Part shown: positions 50,129 through 63,900 of the stretch, piece after piece
How positions within the stretch are numbered: the stretch's first letter is position 1
How the letters are laid out: every line of letters begins with the position of its first letter
Source: an uncultured Clostridia bacterium
GTDB lineage: Bacteria; Bacillota; Clostridia; Christensenellales; UBA3700
Length of the DNA: 64,000 bases
Assembly (NCBI GenBank): GCA_937880755.1
Contig: CALGRX010000008.1
Location: 1 to 64,000 of the forward strand
Direction: 5' to 3'
Translations under genes and position numbers: made by a program
The notes under the pieces: generated by a model
Database searches by the model: none
What the model was told of the DNA's origin: nothing
What the model saw: only the letters and a program-made list of their open reading frames with translations

Positions 50129-51790
50129 ATGATTAGAGTTGTTCCACTACCTTACAAAATTATAGAAGGCAACGGCTACTTCCCTGTTCCTAAGGGAAGC
50201 GGTTTGACTGTGGACGACTTTGACCATTCCGAGAAGCTCGGTTGGCTCGACTTTATCAAGTCCGACAACCTCGTCATCGACAACGACAATAGCGAGTGCT
50301 ACAAGTTGGATATCAAAGAAAATCGCGTCAAGATATATGCGCCGACAGCCGTGGGAGCTTTCTACGGTTTTATTACCTTGATGCAACTCAGCCATACCTA
50401 CGAGGGCAAAATACCTTGTATGATAATAGAGGACAAACCTCTATATCGTTATCGCGGATTTTTGCTAGACGTGGCAAGATACTTTTTCTCCGTCAAGGAC
50501 GTCAAGAAGCTGGCGGATTTGCTTGCCGTACACAAAATCAACAAGTTGCACTTGCACCTCACCGACGACCAAGGCTGGCGTGTGGAGATCAAAAAGTATC
50601 CTCTGCTTGCCACCCACGGAAGCGAGCGTAGCCGAACCAACTTCAATCTAAAAAAGCAAAGCGGTTTCTATACCCAAAACGATATACGAGAAATAGTAGC
50701 CTATTGCAAGACGAGAGGTATTGAGGTTATCCCCGAGATAGATATGCCCGGACACGTCCAATCGGCGCTATCTTGTTATCCGCATTTGGGTTGCTTTGAC
50801 CGCCTTCTTCCCGTTGCCAAAAGTTGGGGCGTCAAACACGATATTCTATGTATGGGCAAAGAGCGCACTTATCGATTTGTCTACGACGTCATCGACGAGA
50901 TAGCCGAACTATTCGACAGTCAGTATATACACATCGGCGGTGACGAGGTATATATGACACGCACGGAGATTTGTCCTCACTGCCAACGAAAGATGCAAGA
51001 ATTGGGACTTGAGAACGAAAAACAACTCAAGTATTACTTTATCAAAAAGATTTGCGCCTACGTGCAATCTAAGGGCAAAACCCCTATCGTCTGGAACGTA
51101 GACGCCCCTATCGACGAAACGACGAACGGCACACTGTGGCAAGTTTGGGAGCCTACCAACGACGCCAAAGCCTTGGCAAGCGAGCTAAATAGAGGCAAAC
51201 TCGTCATCAACAGCGATAGTACTCACCTCTACCTCGACTTCCCTTACGGCGTGACTAATCTAGAAAAGACTTACAACAACCCACCCGAGATAGAATATCT
51301 TGCTCCCGACCTTATGGCGGGCGTAGAATGTTGTTTGTGGACAGAATACGTGCCCGACCTCAAAAAGGCAATCTTCCTCACCTTGCCTAGACTCGGTGCA
51401 ATATGCGAAAATATGTGGTCGCCTAAGGGCGTAAGACTGTGGGGCAACTTCAAAGCTCGGCTAGGTTGGTACTACCAATATATGACGAGTCTCGGATATG
51501 AGCCCGCGCCTCTTGGCAGAACGATGCCCAACGCCTATTACTCTCTCGTAGACGGCGTCAAATGGAATAGCAGATGGATACATTGGGACGGATTGCATAA
51601 TGTAATCGACAACGCCTTGGTGGCACGCAAAGCCAAAAAACAAGCCGAAACGATGCAAGAAAACAATCTCCCGACTGACCCGACTACTAAGATTAAACCC
51701 GACGAAATAACCGATAGCAACGTGGCTATCGAGGTTGTCGCCGATGACGAAACCACTGCTCGAACAGACGAAAACTTAGAGGAAGAATAA
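50129..51790 (+). CDS. GH20 beta-N-acetylhexosaminidase
   Basis: A 553-residue glycoside hydrolase. The N-terminal alpha/beta domain (to about 100) is followed by the GH20 barrel: YRYRGFLLDVARYFF, KINKLHLHLTDDQGWR, PEIDMPGHVQSAL and the catalytic Asp272-Glu273 in YIHIGGDEVY, then WNVDAP and a late barrel Trp in CLWTEYVPD. It removes terminal GlcNAc/GalNAc with substrate-assisted catalysis. There is no signal peptide, so it is probably cytosolic and acts on imported or recycled amino-sugar oligosaccharides. The last 45 residues are an acidic, low-complexity tail ending DENLEEE. It is monocistronic with a clear promoter and terminator. Confidence 0.93.
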   Translation: MIRVVPLPYKIIEGNGYFPVPKGSGLTVDDFDHSEKLGWLDFIKSDNLVIDNDNSECYKLDIKENRVKIYAPTAVGAFYGFITLMQLSHTYEGKIPCMIIEDKPLYRYRGFLLDVARYFFSVKDVKKLADLLAVHKINKLHLHLTDDQGWRVEIKKYPLLATHGSERSRTNFNLKKQSGFYTQNDIREIVAYCKTRGIEVIPEIDMPGHVQSALSCYPHLGCFDRLLPVAKSWGVKHDILCMGKERTYRFVYDVIDEIAELFDSQYIHIGGDEVYMTRTEICPHCQRKMQELGLENEKQLKYYFIKKICAYVQSKGKTPIVWNVDAPIDETTNGTLWQVWEPTNDAKALASELNRGKLVINSDSTHLYLDFPYGVTNLEKTYNNPPEIEYLAPDLMAGVECCLWTEYVPDLKKAIFLTLPRLGAICENMWSPKGVRLWGNFKARLGWYYQYMTSLGYEPAPLGRTMPNAYYSLVDGVKWNSRWIHWDGLHNVIDNALVARKAKKQAETMQENNLPTDPTTKIKPDEITDSNVAIEVVADDETTARTDENLEEE

Positions 51791-51815
51791 ACGCAAAAAA
51801 TATGCAGAAAACTAT

Positions 51816-51843
51816 AAACACCGCCAAGAGATTGGCGGTGTTT
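51816..51843 (+). terminator. Terminator after the GH20 gene
   Basis: AAACACCGCCAA-GAGA-TTGGCGGTGTTT, a perfect 12-bp stem. Confidence 0.8.
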
Positions 51844-51847
51844 ATGT

Positions 51848-51883
51848 AAAAAGATAGGCACTCGAACTTGAGTTCGAGTGCCT
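51848..51883 (-). terminator. Terminator after the giant surface-protein gene
   Basis: AGGCACTCGAACT (51856-51868) and AGTTCGAGTGCCT (51871-51883) form a perfect 13-bp stem. On the minus strand it is followed by ATCTTTTTAC. Confidence 0.8.
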
Positions 51884-51901
51884 TATTGCTTTGTAGGCAG
51901 G

Positions 51902-54900
51902 TTATTGGGTAACCGTTTGGGTGGTGTTGGTCTTGGTAGGTCTGATTTTGTTCCAATTATTGTCATCTGCGTTGAGCCATGGACAAATATTGTACCAGCC
52001 CCAATACTCACGGAAGTTGTTTACGCCTACGGTAATCTCTTCGGCGATTGCATTGTAGGTGAGTTTGACGTTGTTGAAGACGTACTTGTTAAGGAAGTTG
52101 GTAACTCCGCCGAACTTGGTGAGCGCATCTATCTGCGTTGGAGTGACGTAGGTATCTTGGGCAATATCGCTTATCGAGGTAGTTACGGTCGTGGTCTTAT
52201 TGCTTGCCGATTGCTTGTGTATTCTCACGAAGTTCTCGCCCGCGTTGGCAACGCTTACATTACCCGTCGTAGCGGTAACCACCCTCATCTCAGTTGCCAC
52301 GTCGGTTACACTTCTTACGGCGCTCGTGGTCAAAGCCGATACGGTTACGTCTTCCGTAGTTGCCGTTGCCACTACCATAACGTTGCCCATAACGAGGTTG
52401 GTTACTCTTGCCGTCTCCCCCATATTTGCGAACAAGCCTACGTTGTTCTCTCCCTTGAGGATATAGTTGGTGAGCGCGTATCCCGCTCCGTCTATGCTGC
52501 CTTCAAAGACAATTCCGTTGCCCCAATCGAACGGCGTGATGAGCGAAGACTTCATATTGATATTGCCCGTCATCTTGTAAGCGTATTTATGATAATTGCT
52601 CTCGTATTCTGTTCCGTCGATATCAACTACCGCTCTCTCTCCTATCATCAATACGTCTTTGTAAGTCGACAACTCAAATTCTCCGTTTGCATTGACAATG
52701 AAGTATCTAAATTCAATTACCTCACTATCAGGCACGATTACGTAATTGCCATATGCGGTGGCTCTTGCATTGTCTTTGATGATAGTCGTAGGTAGTTTGA
52801 ATGCAAAGTACTTGTCGCTAGCGGTATACGCTATCGAATAAGTACCGCCATTGTCGTTGTAGATTATTTTGCTTCCGCTCTCAGCCGACATCAAGCTCAA
52901 CGTATCAACGTTTGCCGTGCTTATACCACTCATAAAGTTGCTGAATGCATTCCTTTGGTCCTCAGTCATGGTCGTAGGCAATGAGTATGCACTGATATCC
53001 CAAGGTTTTGGACTTATGGTGACGGTATCTTTGGTGTGAGTTGTTCTAAACGACAACTTGTCTGCATTGGCAATGCTGTAGGTTGCCTTGCGCTCGGCAG
53101 GCAGAATACTTGCGTTGCTCGAACCTGCAAGTACCTCAAAGACGCTTGGCTTGATTTCGCCGATATAGATATTATTCATGCTTCCTACCGCAAGTCCGTC
53201 AGCCGTAAAGGTTACGTTGCCTGCATTGGCGCCAATAGTCTTAGGTACGAAGAAGTAGCCCTTGGTGTCGTCAAAGTATCCGTCTGCGCTGTCAGCAGCC
53301 TTGATAGCCGTCACGTTGTAAACCCAAGCGTTGGTGTAGTTGGCGTTGCCTACTAGCGTAGCATCGTTGGTGGTAGCCTTGTTGTAGTCGATAAGTTGAG
53401 CCATTGCTCTCATCAACGAGTTTTTGGTTATCATGTTAAAGTTGGTGCTCGTTGTGAAGTAGCTCTCTATTCCATTCCTCGTCGTTACGGAAATCTTGGT
53501 ATAACTATAGGTCGTCGTACCGTCAGATTCGGTCTTGTGGTGTTGAGCAATGTAGTAGCCGTCATTATCCACGAGTACGTTGCGGATTGGGTTGAGCGTG
53601 TTGGCGAAGCTTACCAACGAAGTGCCTACGTCACTTGCCGGGGCACCGGTACCGTCCACGTAAGTACCGAGCAGCGTTACGCTCTTGCCGTCTATCGTGG
53701 TGGTAAACTCACCGATAGAGGTGGTGTCGTAGTGTTTGCTGAAGTCGGTTGGCAAATCAGATTGCTTAGGATAGATGATGAGGATTGCACCTGCTACGGT
53801 TGCGCCGTCGTCTATCTTAGCAACCACCGCAGTACGGTTGGTGGTATCGTAGTTGATATCGTCGGTGGTAACGTCACCCGTCAACTCAACTACTACGTTG
53901 TCGTAGTAGCCTGCGTCTACGCCCGATACGCTGATGCTAGTCACTTTGCCGTCTACCGTAATGCTTACTTCGTGCGAGATTTGTCCGCCCGTGTATTCTA
54001 CCTCTTTGATGATAGAACCGCTTGCGGCAATCTCTTGGCTACCTCTAATACCTATTGCAGGACGGAACATAGTTACGTCTACCGTGATAAAGCTAATATT
54101 CGTCTTGCTTTGTCCGTCAAGCGTGTATCCGTCTTCTGCGATAACGGTGCCGATTGGCATAAAGGCTACGTATCTATTGAGCGACAAGTTGACGTGTCCG
54201 CCGCCTGCGACTTCCGTTTGATAGCTGTGCGAGTACGCTTCCCAGATAAATCTGTTGCGAGGAGCAAGCGTCTCGATTGCAAGCGCTACGGTATCGTTGT
54301 TTGCAATAGTACCGTAGGTTTGATACATCGTCTTATCTCTCTCGCTTGCACCGCCACCGTAAACGTTGTGCGTCCTGACACCCGTCTTATTGAGAGTGGT
54401 GAAATAGTACTCGATAAAGCCTTCGGTGTGAGGTGTGAGCAATTCGAGTTTGCCGTTGGCTTTTGCACCCGTTGCTAGTGTGTTGACGGTGTAGAGATTG
54501 GTTATATCCGATGCACCCAAAGTGCCGCCAATCATATCTATTACGCCGTCAAAGGTGCAACCGCTTGAAGTAGCAACCAAGGTCTTGCCCGTCGTGGTCT
54601 TGCCGTTGTGCCCTCTTACGCTTACGTTGTTGAAAGTTGCGCCCGTTGCGCTACCTACAAGTCCGCCGAAGTTAGCATTATTTACGCTTGCGTTGAATAT
54701 AACGGTTGCGTTAGCAATACTTCCGCTTGCCGTACCTGCAAGTCCGCCGATAGTTGTTGCTCCGTCAAAGGTAGGCGAGTTGATAATATCGAGCGAAACG
54801 TTGGTCATTATTCCCGCCATATTGCCGACAACGAGACCTACGTTGGTTGCGCTCAAGGTTTGTGCGCTTGTGAACTTGAAGTTGACGTCTCGGATAGTTC

Positions 54901-57900
54901 CGCCGAGGCTTGCGATAAACGCACCGCCGTTGGTACCATCACTATTTAGACCGCCAACGAGTTGTATGCTGTATCCGTTGCCCTGCAACGTGCCCGTGTA
55001 GGTGATTGCGCTATCGAGCAAGGAAGCGTCCCAACCGTAGATATTGCCGATGAGGTGAATGTCCGCATTAGCTTTAAGCGCCGTTGCCAAAGCCTCTGCA
55101 TTAGCTACAGCCGTACCCGTAGTAATTGCCGCACCGCTCATTTGACCGTCGGCAAGTTCGCTTGAAGTGATAGCAAGGTTGGTAGAATATCCGTCGGTCG
55201 CACCTGCCACCGCAAAGACGTATCTATCGGTGTAAGTTGCCGCGTCAAGAGTATCCTTAGCAAGATAGTTGAAAGTAATCGTGTAGGTGACGTATCCGAG
55301 TGCGTCGGCGCTTTTGGTTTCCTTTATAGAGCTTTCTACTATTTCGTCGGTAGTTGCCAACTCGAAGGAAGCAAAGCTGTTGACGGAAATCTTGAGCACG
55401 CCCGCAATGTTGGTCTTGTCAATGGTATTGTTGAGGAATTGCGTACCTGCCAAGCCCGTAATAGCCACCTCTATCTCTGCCGAAGTGCCGTCGTAACGTC
55501 TCTCGGCAACGACGATATTGCTTGGATTGATAGTGAGCGTGACGTCAGTGTCTGCCGCAATGGTGTAGTTAGCCATTGCCTTGGCAAAGTCTACCGTGCC
55601 GTCTTCTTTTAGCAACGTAGTATTAAATCCGTTGGTTGCGGCGTTGGCTATACTGTCTACGTCAATCAATACGTTGACTATCTCGAGGTTGCCTATTACA
55701 AATGTATGACTGCCCGCCAAAGCCTTTTTGTTGTAGTCCGCAACGGTATTCTTCAAACCTACGATAAGTTTTTCGCCGACTATTACACCATTTCCGCTCT
55801 CGTTGCCGTCGTTGACTTCGACTTCGAAGTAGGTAGTACCGTCAAAGTTCTTGACGTAGCTCGAAGCAAGTTTGATTTCTTTTGGCAAAATGGTATAAAC
55901 CGCATCGGAGCCGTCCTTCAAGCTTACGTTGTAGAAGTCGGTTGCTTTGATAGAATAGTTTGGATCGTTGGAGGTCAAACCACTAACTTTGAGCGTAAGT
56001 TGATATCCTCCCGCGTTGATAGGCGCGTCGCCAACGTATGCAAAATCCGTTGCCGTTATCGTGCCGCCCAACGACACCGTTTTGCCGTCTTGGTCTGTTG
56101 CAACCGCACCGCTTATACCGGTAATCTGCTCAGCGGTCAAGTTATTTGCCTTGCCGTTGTAAGTCGTACTTACGGCATTGTCCATCTTCAAGGTTACGTT
56201 GCTTGCACCGAGTTCTTGCTGGTTGATTTTGAAAGTTCCTGCATTGCCTGCGGTAAGTTCGTAGTTGGCGTTAGCAACTACGGCTCCGCCATTCATTACT
56301 TTGACAAGTTGTATATAAAGCGTATAACTTCCCGCATCGCTAACTGTCAAGGTGCTTGTATTGTTGTTGAAGTAAATCTTGAAGTACAATTTGTCGCCGT
56401 TGATACCGTCCGCTACGGCAAACTCCGCTCCGTCGTAGGTAACGTCCGCAGTCTTTTGGTTCTCGTTGAAACCTATTGTGGCTTTGAACACGCCGACGCC
56501 ATAGTCATATCCGTTGCGATATACGAATGCCGTAGAGTTGTTATATGCATACCAAGTACCGCTCTTAATCTTGAACTGGATATCGTAGATGTTTCCGTTC
56601 TCGGTAGTGGTCGAGCCACCAATATTGATGGCAACTTTCTTAATTTCGCCGATGCCCGCAAACTTGACGTAGCCGTTACCTTCATCGGTTGGCTTAACGC
56701 CCGATGCAGGATACGTTACGTTGCTGTCGGCATCAATACTAAATACGTAGTAGTTGCCTGCGTTGGACGCCGTAGTATTAGGGTCGTTGACGAGGGTATA
56801 ATAGCTGATACCGTTGTAAGTCACGACTTGATATTGGAGATACACGTCGATACCCGTTCCTACTTCTCCTACTCCCGCGCTAGCAGTATAGTAATAACCC
56901 GTTGCTCCAACGATTGTGTCGCCCGAGAGTTTTCCGCTGACAACTTCGGTGGTCTTGTTGTAGTCGGCGGACGCCTTGTAGGTGATAAGGTTGGTACCGT
57001 CGTAAGTCTTGGTCAACGAGGTATATCCAACGGCTACAGGGGTGATGACGCCCACGTTGCTTACAGTTACGTAAGAGCCTGCTCCCGTGCCCGCAATAGC
57101 GTAGTTGGTGCCGTCTATGAAATAAGCAACTTGCGACTTGCCGTCTGCATCGAAGTAGTTGAAGCTTCTTGCGTTGAATCTTACGTCTCCGCCTATTAGT
57201 TTTCCGTCTTGAACTTTGATATTCTTATCGGCGAAATATCCGCTCGCGGCGATAATCTGTGCATAAATGCCGTCTGCGTCTCCTTCCAAAATACCGCTCG
57301 TGTTGAGAGTAATAATGGTCTTAGCCCCCGTGGTATCTGCCGCATTGACAACTATAGGCGTACCGAATGCCCCCGTGCCGTCATACTCTTTGTATACACC
57401 CGTGACACTCAACTCTATAGGCAAGATGAAGTATACAGCCTTGCCTTCTTGCGCAAACTTGGTAATCTCGGTTACGCTACCGTCAAAGGTGTAGTTGGCT
57501 GCGTCGATAAAGGACGTATCGACTACGACGCTTACGCTGTATCTACCTATATTCTTAGGCTCAACGGTCGACGCTCCGTCCACGTAGTCGCCCGAATAGT
57601 ACTTGAATGCCGACAAACCGCCTCCGCTCGAAGTATTGGACTTGACGTCTCTGTCGGTGTAGTAGTCCTTGACAACGAAACTAAATTGGTCGCTGCTCTC
57701 AGGCTTTTGCACTGCGCCGTTGTAGATGTTGACGAGGTAAGGAATGTTGATCACCACTCTATCTTCGGTCACTATCTGCTTTTCGATAACTATCGTTCCC
57801 AGCGTTGCGCCCGTCATCTCGTAGTTGGCAGATACCAATTGGTCGAGGATTACGGTATACCTGCCGGAGTTTTTGATAGTGCCGCTGATAGATATCTCCA

Positions 57901-60900
57901 TATCGGCGATGTTGTCGCTTGCATTGAAGAGTTCTTGGTCTTGCGTTGGTTTGAGCCCCGTAACGGTAAACTTGCTACCGTCATAGGTATAGCCGTCGGC
58001 ATAAACGAAGGTTGCCGTCGTATCCTTATTCAAAGGCAAATCTTGCAATTCTTTGTTATCTTTGACGTAACCGGTCACGTTGACGGTCATCACGCCGTCG
58101 GTTATGACGAACTTCTTGACGATACCCACGCCGTCTACTGCGATATATCCGTTGCCGTCTGCCACGCCGTCTACGTAGTAGTTGGTGTACGTGCCGTTGG
58201 CGTTGAGTGCGATTGCATAGGAGACGTTGCCCGTCGAAGTCGCTACGTTCATTGTGCTCGTCTTGAAGTTGACCGTTCTTGTAGAAGTCGCGTCAGCAAG
58301 GACACCGTTGGAGTGGTGCGTAGACATATGGCTTGCATAGGTGGCGCTGAGCTTTTCCGTCTTGCCACCGTTGTATGCAAACGTCGCCGTAGCAGTATCG
58401 GTATTGCCGTCGTAGGTCTTGGTCACGGAGGTGACGTTGAGAAGCGCAGGCTTGATAAAGTACATGCTTTGTTCGCTTGTATTGTCTATGCCGAAGATGG
58501 CCTTGCCGTCAAGCGTAAGTCCCGCAGTATCGTAGTTGTCGGAAGCACCCGTCACGGACGCCGCGAAGAGGTAGTATGCGCCGATGTACACTCCATCGGT
58601 AGCGGTAATAGGTGCTTGAGGCGTACCGTCTACCGTCTTGCTGAATGCGAGCGAAGCAATGGCAAAGGTATGACCTTCTTCGCCTTTGACGAACGGCACA
58701 ATTTCTCCGCTTATTTTGTCCTTAATGCCTATCTTATAGACCTTATCGCTCGCGCTCGGGTTGTCAAAGCCCGTCGTACCGTATTCTCCGTCAAAACTAT
58801 TCATAAATACAGAGATATTGTCGGCAGAGTCGACTTTTTGTTTGGTAATTACGAAGTTGATATCTATCGTACCTGTTGTGAAGTAGTTGTCTCCGCTGAT
58901 CGCAATCTTGACGGTATATGTGCCCGCGTCTTGAGCCGTGGTTATTTCTACATTTCCCTTAAACATTTGCACGCTGATTGCAAGGTTCGGCTCACTCTCT
59001 TGATACAAAGTCAAAGTCCAAGCACCAAGCGTATTCTCTTTGGTTGCGCCGTCCATTGCAACGCTACCTTTGATAGCAGACAATAGGTATTGGTAAGCAG
59101 AAGAATACTCTGCGGTATTTGCCGTAGGATGTATTTTTATCTCACTACTGTCAGAGTTTCTAATCATCGTAACGCCGCTAAGGTCTGTCTTGGTAAACTC
59201 TCTCTTAGCGATATCGCCCGTAAAGCTTGCGTCTGCAGCTATGCAGTAGTTGGTAAGAGCCCCATTGACACCACCGGTGGTCAATACTCTATACTTAGTA
59301 CCGTTGCGCAACGTAGAGTCTTTGGTATATACAGTGACTTCTTTGCCTGTACCTGCGTTGCAATCGACGAACTCGCCTTCAAACTTGACTATCTCGCCGT
59401 CGACAACGCCGTCGGTTACCGCTCCGCTGACTGCGGTGGTGCCGTCGTAAATCTTTTCTTGAACGGTTACGGTAACGATTTTGTACTCGATATAAGCCAC
59501 GTCCGATACCGTATTGCTACTACCTATTTGATAGTTGGTGGTCGTAGCAGTATCACTATCTACCGCTTTGATCTTGATACGATGGGCAGAAGTAAGATTT
59601 GTCGCGCCCGATGCGTAGTATTGGAACACTTCGGTATCGAATACAAAATTACTATTGCCCGCATTGACTTGACCAAAGCTTGCGCATACGCTCATACCGT
59701 CGCCAAAGTTGATTGCATTGCTATTGGCATCGTTGAGAACTACCGTAGCTCCCACAAGGGTATTGTTGCCGTCGTAAACTTTATGCGCTTCGGCGAGAGT
59801 TGCCGTCTTTGGATATATAGCAAACTCTGTCTTGGTGGCGCTTCCTTGCGCAATTACTACGTCAATATCCGTCAATACGGTGTTGAAGACGTAGTTGCCT
59901 TGCGCACTACCGTTGACGGACACCTTGACGTTGTATCTGCCAACTTGAGTTTGACTATTGGCATAATTAGAATCTTTGCCAACCTTGACGCCGTTGACGC
60001 CACCTGTGATGTCTACCTTTGCACCGTCTGCGTCTATTGCGTATATCTCAAAGTTGGCTTGCTGGGTGTCATAAGTCAAATCTCCACCCGTATATTCGGT
60101 GGCATAGTGTGAGCCTACCACGTTGACGTTAGTGATTTCTTGACGAATGATAGTAAAGGTTAAGTCTATTGCTTGCGATGCCGCGATTTCGTAGTTGCTT
60201 GGAGTAGAAGCAACTGCTTTTAGATATACTTTATAGTCGCCTACGTTGATACCTGTTGTACCCGTCAAGTCGTTGTAACCCTCACCCGACTTGTAGATAC
60301 CGAGAGTTACGGTCACCGTATCGTCAACTGCAAACGCACTGAACGTACCTGCCGCAACGTAGGTTGCCGAAGTATAGTAAGTGAACGAAACGTCCGTGCT
60401 CGTGTTGCCCTTCCAAGTTTGAGTTACCGTCACGCCCGTGATTTCGCTACCCTTGATAGCATACTTGTTGATGACGCCCACGCCGTCTATAGTTGCCTTG
60501 CTCTCATTGGTCGTATGGATATTAGCCAACTTGTAGTTGGTATCCTTAAATATATCCACGCTAACCGCTGTTCCTTGCGTGTTGTAGTAGCTAAACGTAG
60601 CCACGTCAACTATTATACTCTTACCCGTACCCGCGTTTTTGTCGGCATAATCACCCGTAACGGCAACGCTTGCAGGAGTGGTGACGATAGTCGCACCCGT
60701 AAAGTCTACCGTGCCGTCGTAAGTCTTGGTTACGCTGTCGATAGTTGCATCGGCAGGAATGATATACAAAGCCTTAGCTCCGCTTGGGGTTACGGTTACG
60801 TTTATGGTAGTGGTCGAACCAATGACGTAGTTTGTAGTGCCTTCAAGTCCTACTTTGCTGTAGTCGATAGTAATATCGTATCCACCGATAGGACTCGTCG

Positions 60901-63900
60901 AAGTAGCGGTAGTGCTAAATCCGCTTATCGTGAAGTTGGCAGTTACTCCTGCGCCGGATTTTTTGTCTGTTGCAACAGCCGTTGCACCGTCAATGGTAGT
61001 AGGGATAGCGTTGCCATAAACCACGTTGATAGGCTTGACGCTCACGCTCACACTATCCAAAGTCTGTGGCTTGATGATGAGTTGCGCGCTCAAAGTGCCC
61101 TTAAACTCATAGTTGCCTGCGTCTGCACCCGTCAAGCCGTTGAAGGTTAGGTCGTAAGTGCCTGCATTGTAAACGCCACCACAAGGGTCGGTGATAGATA
61201 CGCCAACCGTATCACCGCCGATTACGCCACTAATTGTTGCGCCATAATAATAAGTTGCCGTCGAGAAGTATTCAAAGTTACCGGGGGCATCGGCTGTACT
61301 GTCTGCAACATTGCCCTTGCTGTCGCTTTGAGTAATGCTAACCGTACCTATGGTCACTTCCTTAGGCGTTATCACACCGACTTGCAAGGTTGCATAACCG
61401 TCCGTTACGGTTGCATCGAGATAGTAGTTGGACATCGTTGTCGCATTGCCTGTAGTAGCGATGACGTACTTGGTCTGCTGAGCACCCGTATTATCGTAAT
61501 AGGTAAAGGTAATAACCTTGATCTTGACGTTGCCCATTGCTATAGCGTTGTAGCCTTGTATGTTTTTGTTTTCGTAATCGCCCACGAAAGCATTGCCAAG
61601 CGGCGAATCCGTGCCACTCTCAGTCTTAAATGTCGTGCTTGCCGTGAAATCGGTAGTTCCGTCATAGACCTTTTCTACACTGCCCAGCGTAGTCTCGAGA
61701 GGCAAGATATATAGAGCCTTAGCTCCCGCAGGGTCTACGGTTACGCTGTAAGTTGCACCTGCAGCCAACTTGTAGTTGTCGTTGCCCGACATAGTTATGG
61801 CAGTAACTTTGAGATTGTATCCGCCGATAGGACTAGTCTTGGTAACTGCGTTGTTGCTATCGTCAACCCATTGATATGCGCTGATACTAAATGCCAATCC
61901 GCTTATTTCTCCGCCCGTCACGCTATCCTTAGCGCTCCAGCTATTAGCCGTAGCGGTAGGCAAATCTGCGCTGAAGTCCTTGTTGGTAGGATTGACGGTG
62001 ATAGCAACGCCATTCACTTCTTGTTGATTGATAACCAAGTCTTGACCGAGGTCAAACGGAACGACAAGCGTATAGTTACCCGCGTCAGCACCCGTGAGTG
62101 CCGTAACGTTGATATCGTAAGTACCTACGCCGTAAGTGCCGTCCGTGTTGGTGGTGGCAAGACTGCTCGACTTGTAGAGAGCATACGCACCGTCCACGTT
62201 GTCGTCGTTGTTTTTCTTCTTGACGTTGCCACTGACAAGATATACCGCTCCTGCAAAGTATACGAACGTCAAGCCCGTAGCGTTGGTCGTGCCGTCCGAC
62301 TTGTTTTGATTAGCCGTCACGCCAAGGAAGTCGGCTTGCGTAAGAGTGCAAGGCGTGATATCCGCATTGGAGTTGCCGGCAACGCAGTAGTTGCCTGCAT
62401 AGTTCTTGCCGCTCGTTGCCGTCTTGGCTTCTTGCAAGATATTATATGTGGTAGCGTTGTAAGTAAACGAAGTGGTCGTCCATACGACTTGTCTATCGGT
62501 GTAGGCGTGTCTTGCATCGAATTGACCTACAGGATAGAGTTTGACGCCCGTAAGCGAACTATTGGTTACGGTAGTGGTCATATTGGTATATACCGTATCT
62601 GTGAGATCCGTATTGCCGTCGTACACCTTAGTGATACCCGAGAAGGTGACGGTGGCAGGCAAAATCATACCCTTAGCCGAGCTTATCGGCATATAGTAGT
62701 TGGTATATCCGTTTACTTGATCGTAGTACGTGCCGTCTATAGCATTGCGTGTAGTGGCAATACTAATGCCCACGCCCGCCGTATTGACGTCGCTACTTGC
62801 AAAAGTAATGGTAGGCTTGGTGGTCGTATCTCCGCTGACAAGTCCGCTAAGTAATGTACTTGCGCTCGAATAACTGTAAGTCGTCGTAGCGTCGTAGGTC
62901 TTATACACAAGGTTAGCTACGTTGGACGCCCAAGTCAACTGCTTAGGAATAATCACGCCCGTAGTATAGCTAGTAGCCGAATAAGCGTAATTCTTAGCGG
63001 TAGAAGTAGCGAAGTATCTTGCGCCGTACTCGTTGGCGAGAGTAGCGTCTGGATATACGAACTGAGTCGTACCCTTGATTGTAATAGTCTTGCCGTCTCC
63101 CACGTTGGCGTCTGCAAAGGAACCGTTGGAAGCCGACAAAGAGGACAAACCGAGATCGCTTAATTGTACGGTTTCGCTATTGCTTACCTTAGCCAAAGTA
63201 TAAGTCATTCCGCTGACAAAATCGGAGTTGCCGTCATAAGTCTTTTTGGCTTTTTCTACTTTGACTGCTTGAGGTATGATTACGCCGAGATTAGGTAGCG
63301 TAAAGGTTTTGGCGGTGCTATTGTAAGTACCGCTATTGGCTATGGCATAGTTGTTGCCGTAAGTCGAATTGGCATCTGTCAACGCGTAGAGTACGGAACT
63401 GTCAGTCTGGTCTACTATGGTCACTACGTCGCTAAATACGATAGAATTGTATTTGTTTTGTCCGCCGTACACGACGCTTGCGCTACCGAACGCCGCGTTA
63501 GGTTTGAGCCCCGTAGTGCCTCCGCTATAAGAGAAGTTTACTTTGCTATAGTCTATAGTCGTGGTGTCGTCATATTCTTTGGCAATATATTTTACCGTAA
63601 TCTCTTGAGGCAAAATTGTACCTATCGACTTGACTTGCACGGTAGCGGCGTTAGCCGTCTTCAATTTTCCGCTACCGCTTGCGGTGAGCGCATTGCCGAA
63701 TTGATGCGAGCTCTTAGGACTAGCCTCAACGTCAACGCTGTTCTTCCAGTTGTCGATGGTGTTGTTGCTATTAGTAGCACTAGCCGCTCTCATTGCGAAG
63801 CCGCTAGATTGATAATATCTGTCTATCTTGTACTTATAACCCTCGAAGGTTATTCTGCTCATAGACATATATATCGTCTTGTCGTTGCCTGCATTGGCGT

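Noticed and set aside
55706..57199. Very long open frames on the plus strand opposite the giant protein (also at 57209-59086, 59090-60112 and 53396-54478)
   Set aside because: They have no ribosome sites or recognisable domains, are Arg/Cys/Tyr/Val-rich, and arise from the biased codon use of the repeat protein on the other strand.
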